Shown here one piece after another: positions 5,415 to 7,994 of a stretch of 7,994 nt of DNA. Under the pieces are notes generated by a model. It had not been told where the DNA came from, did not search any database, and saw nothing but the letters and a program-made list of their open reading frames with translations. Source of the DNA: Pseudomonadota bacterium (lineage in GTDB: Bacteria > SZUA-182 > DTGQ01); contig JAUWIR010000181.1 of the NCBI GenBank assembly GCA_030605265.1, positions 1 to 7,994 on the forward strand. The letters run 5' to 3'. A program made the translations under genes and the position numbers. How positions within the stretch are numbered: position 1 is the stretch's first letter; each line of letters opens with the position of its first letter.

Positions 5415-7277
5415 TCAATAAAATTCATAGGCGCCCATATCACAACTTTTACCTACTGGCCTGGGATTATCATCTAAATCAGTGGAAGGTGCTCCATCAT
5501 CAGTACCACTGTTAATACAAGCAGAATTTTGCTGGAGGTGATAATCTTCGGCATTTGGATTCATAAATAGAGGATCAGTATCCATATTTTCTATTCCGGC
5601 ATACCCACCTTTGATATCAGAATATTTAACAGTTAGTGTAGTATCACTATATATTTCTTGAGGGATATTGTTCCATATAATGCAATTACTAATAGTCGGA
5701 GAAGAGTAGTAAGAATAAATACCACCTCCATAGCCGGTCGAATTTTTACTAATAGTACAATTTGTAATGTTTGGAGAGCAATTGTAATAAATATCAATTC
5801 CCCCACCATAGCCAAAACTTGCTGTAGAATTATTGCTAAATATACAATTGGTTATAGTTGGGGAAGAATTATCCCAGCACTCCATTCCGCCTCCATACAT
5901 CGATGCATAATTTTCAGTAATGATACAATTGGTGATAATAGGCGAAGCATAGGTTTCACACTCGATTCCACCGCCTAAAGCTATAGCCGTATTTCCGCAA
6001 ATAATACAATAGGTTATTGTCGGCGAAGAATTGTAGCAATAGATCCCACCCCCATAATAAGCATATCCATTTCTCAGGGTAAATCCGCTCAACAAGGTTT
6101 CATTCCCCTGGCCGCTATGAATATATACAACATTTCCTAAGCCTCCTCCATCAATAATAGTATTGGCTACTATATTCGGATCTTTTGGATTTGTGCTCCT
6201 TACTACAATTGATTTACCCTTAAAGTCAAGGTTTTCGTAATAAATACCCTCGTGCACAACAATGAAATATTTATCATTTGGAGCAGCATCAATCGCTTCC
6301 TGAATACTCATATTTCCATCAGCATAAATATGAATGGGCACTTCTCCATTCATAAACTCATATGCACCCATATCATATATAGCACCGAGTAGTGCCCTAA
6401 GATTACCGTCTTTATCAAACTCAGGCTCTTCAGCACCAGGATCCGAAGCTTCAATACAATTAGATTCCGCTTGCAGGTGGTAATTTTTTAAAGCAGGGGC
6501 GACAAAGAGCGGATCAGAATCTATGTTGCCTGTCCCCGAATAGTCTCCCTTGATATCAGAATAAGTGATGGTCGGAGACACACTGCTTACTTTGTAGATT
6601 TCCGGTGTGGAATTATTCCAAATAATGCAATTATCAATCCTTGGTGCATAGTCGTAATTTCCTATTAAGCCAATTGCTCCTGTACCGCCGGAGTTTCCGG
6701 CAATAGTACAAAAGTTAAATTTAGGTATACTTTCACCAGTTGAAAAAATCGCACTTCCATAGCTGGCAGAAGAATTATTAGTGATCGTACAATTAGTAAA
6801 TTTCGGGGAGGATTTAGCAACACAATAAATCCCACCACCATATGTGCCTGAATTATTATCGCTAATATTGCAATTAATAAATTCTGGTGAACCAAGATAA
6901 TAACAATAAACTCCTCCACCTTTACTATTAGCGTAATTCTGGCTTATGTTACATTTAATAATTGTTGGTGAACTATTAGAACAGTAAATAGCGCCTCCCT
7001 CACTAGCACTACCATTTTTTAAAGTAATTCCACTTAATATACTATCATATTTCTCGCCATGATTGAAAGTAACGGCTCTGCCTGCACCGTTTCTATCAAT
7101 AACAGTAGCACGAACAACATTCGGATCATCGGGATCAAAGCTTCGCATAGTAATTGCTTTCCCCATAAAATTTATTCCTCCTGAATAATCTCCTGGATAG
7201 ATGATTATGGTCATTCCATCTTCCGAATTATCGATTGCCTCCTGAATGGTACTGCCTGAACAGACATGTACAATCAT
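5415..7277 (-). CDS. Right-handed beta-helix surface protein, broken at its 5' end
   Basis: The open part from this ATG codes for 620 residues in two large modules (1-308 and 309-620). Each module opens with a SIQEAID segment, continues through N-DF-GK-I-RS-DP-DPN, then a series of short rungs of the form SSP-ITNC-I--N-A--GGGIYC. Each module ends with YSDIKG, DPLF, DYHLQ and GAYEF, the choice-of-anchor-Q pattern. Stacked rungs of this type form a right-handed parallel beta-helix, as in pectate lyases and adhesins; such proteins are exported and may bind or cut polysaccharide. No catalytic site can be named. The ATG at 7277 is doubtful: it has no ribosome binding site, it lies inside the repeat series, and the same frame continues upstream to a TGA at 7536-7538 with matching sequence. 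The protein ends right after its last GAYEF, with no membrane anchor or sorting tail. The PrcB-like gene follows after 45 bases. Confidence 0.75.
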   Translation of the reverse strand: MIVHVCSGSTIQEAIDNSEDGMTIIIYPGDYSGGINFMGKAITMRSFDPDDPNVVRATVIDRNGAGRAVTFNHGEKYDSILSGITLKNGSASEGGAIYCSNSSPTIIKCNISQNYANSKGGGVYCYYLGSPEFINCNISDNNSGTYGGGIYCVAKSSPKFTNCTITNNSSASYGSAIFSTGESIPKFNFCTIAGNSGGTGAIGLIGNYDYAPRIDNCIIWNNSTPEIYKVSSVSPTITYSDIKGDYSGTGNIDSDPLFVAPALKNYHLQAESNCIEASDPGAEEPEFDKDGNLRALLGAIYDMGAYEFMNGEVPIHIYADGNMSIQEAIDAAPNDKYFIVVHEGIYYENLDFKGKSIVVRSTNPKDPNIVANTIIDGGGLGNVVYIHSGQGNETLLSGFTLRNGYAYYGGGIYCYNSSPTITYCIICGNTAIALGGGIECETYASPIITNCIITENYASMYGGGMECWDNSSPTITNCIFSNNSTASFGYGGGIDIYYNCSPNITNCTISKNSTGYGGGIYSYYSSPTISNCIIWNNIPQEIYSDTTLTVKYSDIKGGYAGIENMDTDPLFMNPNAEDYHLQQNSACINSGTDDGAPSTDLDDNPRPVGKSCDMGAYEFY

Positions 7278-7948
7278 ACTTTCATAAGCGCCTATATCAC
7301 AAGCAATTCCCCTAGGCCGCGGATTACCTACTTTATCTGTAGATGGTGCACCCGTATTGGTCCCGGCGTCAATACATGGCGAGTTATCCTTAAGCCGGTA
7401 ATCTCCAATTGAGGGATTAACAAATTGTGGATCTGCATCAATAATAAAAGCAGTATTGGGGTCTTCATACCCATCCTTTATATTAGAGTAGTAATAATCG
7501 GAGCACCACTTTCTACATAAATTTCTTGCGGTGAGTCACTCCAGAAGATGCAGTTTTTAACAGTTGGTGATGAGGAAACACATCCTAAACCACCACCGAA
7601 GCTAGCGGCCAAATTTCTAGTAAAAGTACAATTAACAATTAATGGAGAAGAATTATTATTACAATAAATACCAGCACCCTTATTGGCTGAATTTCCAGTG
7701 ATGATACAATTTTCAATGGTTGATGTAGTAGAATTATAATAGTAAACCCCACCGCCATCATAGTAAGTAGAATTATCAGTGATAGTACAATTACTAATTT
7801 TTCCTAAAGAATTATTACAATAAATTCCAGCACCATAATAGGAAACAGAATTCCCGATAACAATACAATTATAGCCTGTACCATATGACTTTGTACTCTT
7901 TTTTGGGTATTTATCAAGGCTATAGTTCAGTATTCTTCTTCCATAATT
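7278..7948 (-). pseudogene. Frameshifted upstream module of the beta-helix gene
   Basis: From 7278 to about 7490 the frame of the downstream gene continues in the N-terminal direction without a start codon and encodes YSNIKDGY, DPQFVNP, DYRLKDNSPCIDAG and CDIGAYES, a third anchor-Q-type segment. Just upstream, a second frame (7478-7948) encodes four further rungs with GAGIYC, GGGVYY, GAGIYC and GGGLGC, ending in IFW, PQEIY and PIIT. In the intact downstream copies PxIT is followed directly by YSDIK. Here the two parts are joined only if one base is restored at about 7489-7494. The rung pattern begins near 7870; upstream residues show no beta-helix pattern, no start codon and no signal peptide. 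The gene is either decayed or carries a sequence error, and its 5' end is missing or replaced. Confidence 0.75.
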
Positions 7949-7994
7949 TCAAGATTATTCATTTCATCATATTCTTTTTCACTCATCTGTGAAT
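7927..7994 (-). other. Acidic reading-frame end at the window edge
   Basis: On the minus strand a frame open to the window edge contains an ATG at 7986 and reads MSEKEYDEMNNLEIMEEEY before a TGA at 7927-7929. It may be the end of a gene lying mostly outside the window, or the start of the beta-helix gene cut by another frameshift. About 20 codons are too few to identify it. Confidence 0.2.

Noticed and set aside
5650..7100. Regularly spaced similar DNA words suggestive of a CRISPR array
   Set aside because: The spacing is irregular, the words are degenerate, and the period follows beta-helix rungs in a coding frame.

Overview
The window is AT-rich, bacterial, and falls into two unlike halves. 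It suggests an anaerobic or sulfur-exposed bacterium: there is a large flavin/thiol sulfur-transfer protein, a flavoredoxin-like protein, and exported beta-helix proteins of a kind common in Planctomycetes, Desulfobacterota and uncultured sediment phyla. The sequence alone does not fix the phylum.

Left half (1-3856), sulfur handling. After about 230 bases of non-coding DNA, a compact promoter carries a perfect 10-bp inverted repeat. It drives a two-gene operon. The first gene is a small ArsR-family repressor (284-607) whose two key cysteines line up with those of the persulfide sensors BigR/SqrR; its mRNA is probably leaderless. The second gene (607-3060) overlaps it by one base and encodes an 817-residue fusion: CoA-disulfide-reductase-like flavoenzyme, rhodanese, TusA and DsrE-like domains, each keeping its cysteine. 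The simplest reading is a repressor that senses persulfide and controls an enzyme that reduces or relays sulfane sulfur. Facing it on the minus strand is a flavin reductase/flavoredoxin-like gene (3260-3823) with its own terminator. Between the two ends lies a minus-strand promoter-like pair, an 11-bp repeat and a second terminator, which together look like an undescribed small RNA of about 120 nt.

Right half (4071-7994), cell-surface proteins, all on the minus strand. The downstream gene (4071-5369) encodes an exported protein with a tyrosine/tryptophan-rich N-terminal part and two recently duplicated PrcB-like domains. Upstream of it, 45 bases away, is a long right-handed beta-helix protein built of large modules that each end in a choice-of-anchor-Q-type segment (DIGAYEF-like). 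This gene is broken: a one-base frameshift near 7490 splits it, the beta-helix similarity stops near 7870, and no start codon or signal peptide is visible. The ATG at 7277 is internal to the repeat series, not a natural start.

Less ordinary points are the BigR-like cysteine geometry, the operator built into a leaderless promoter, the candidate small RNA, the tandem PrcB protein with an unknown aromatic domain, and the decayed beta-helix gene.
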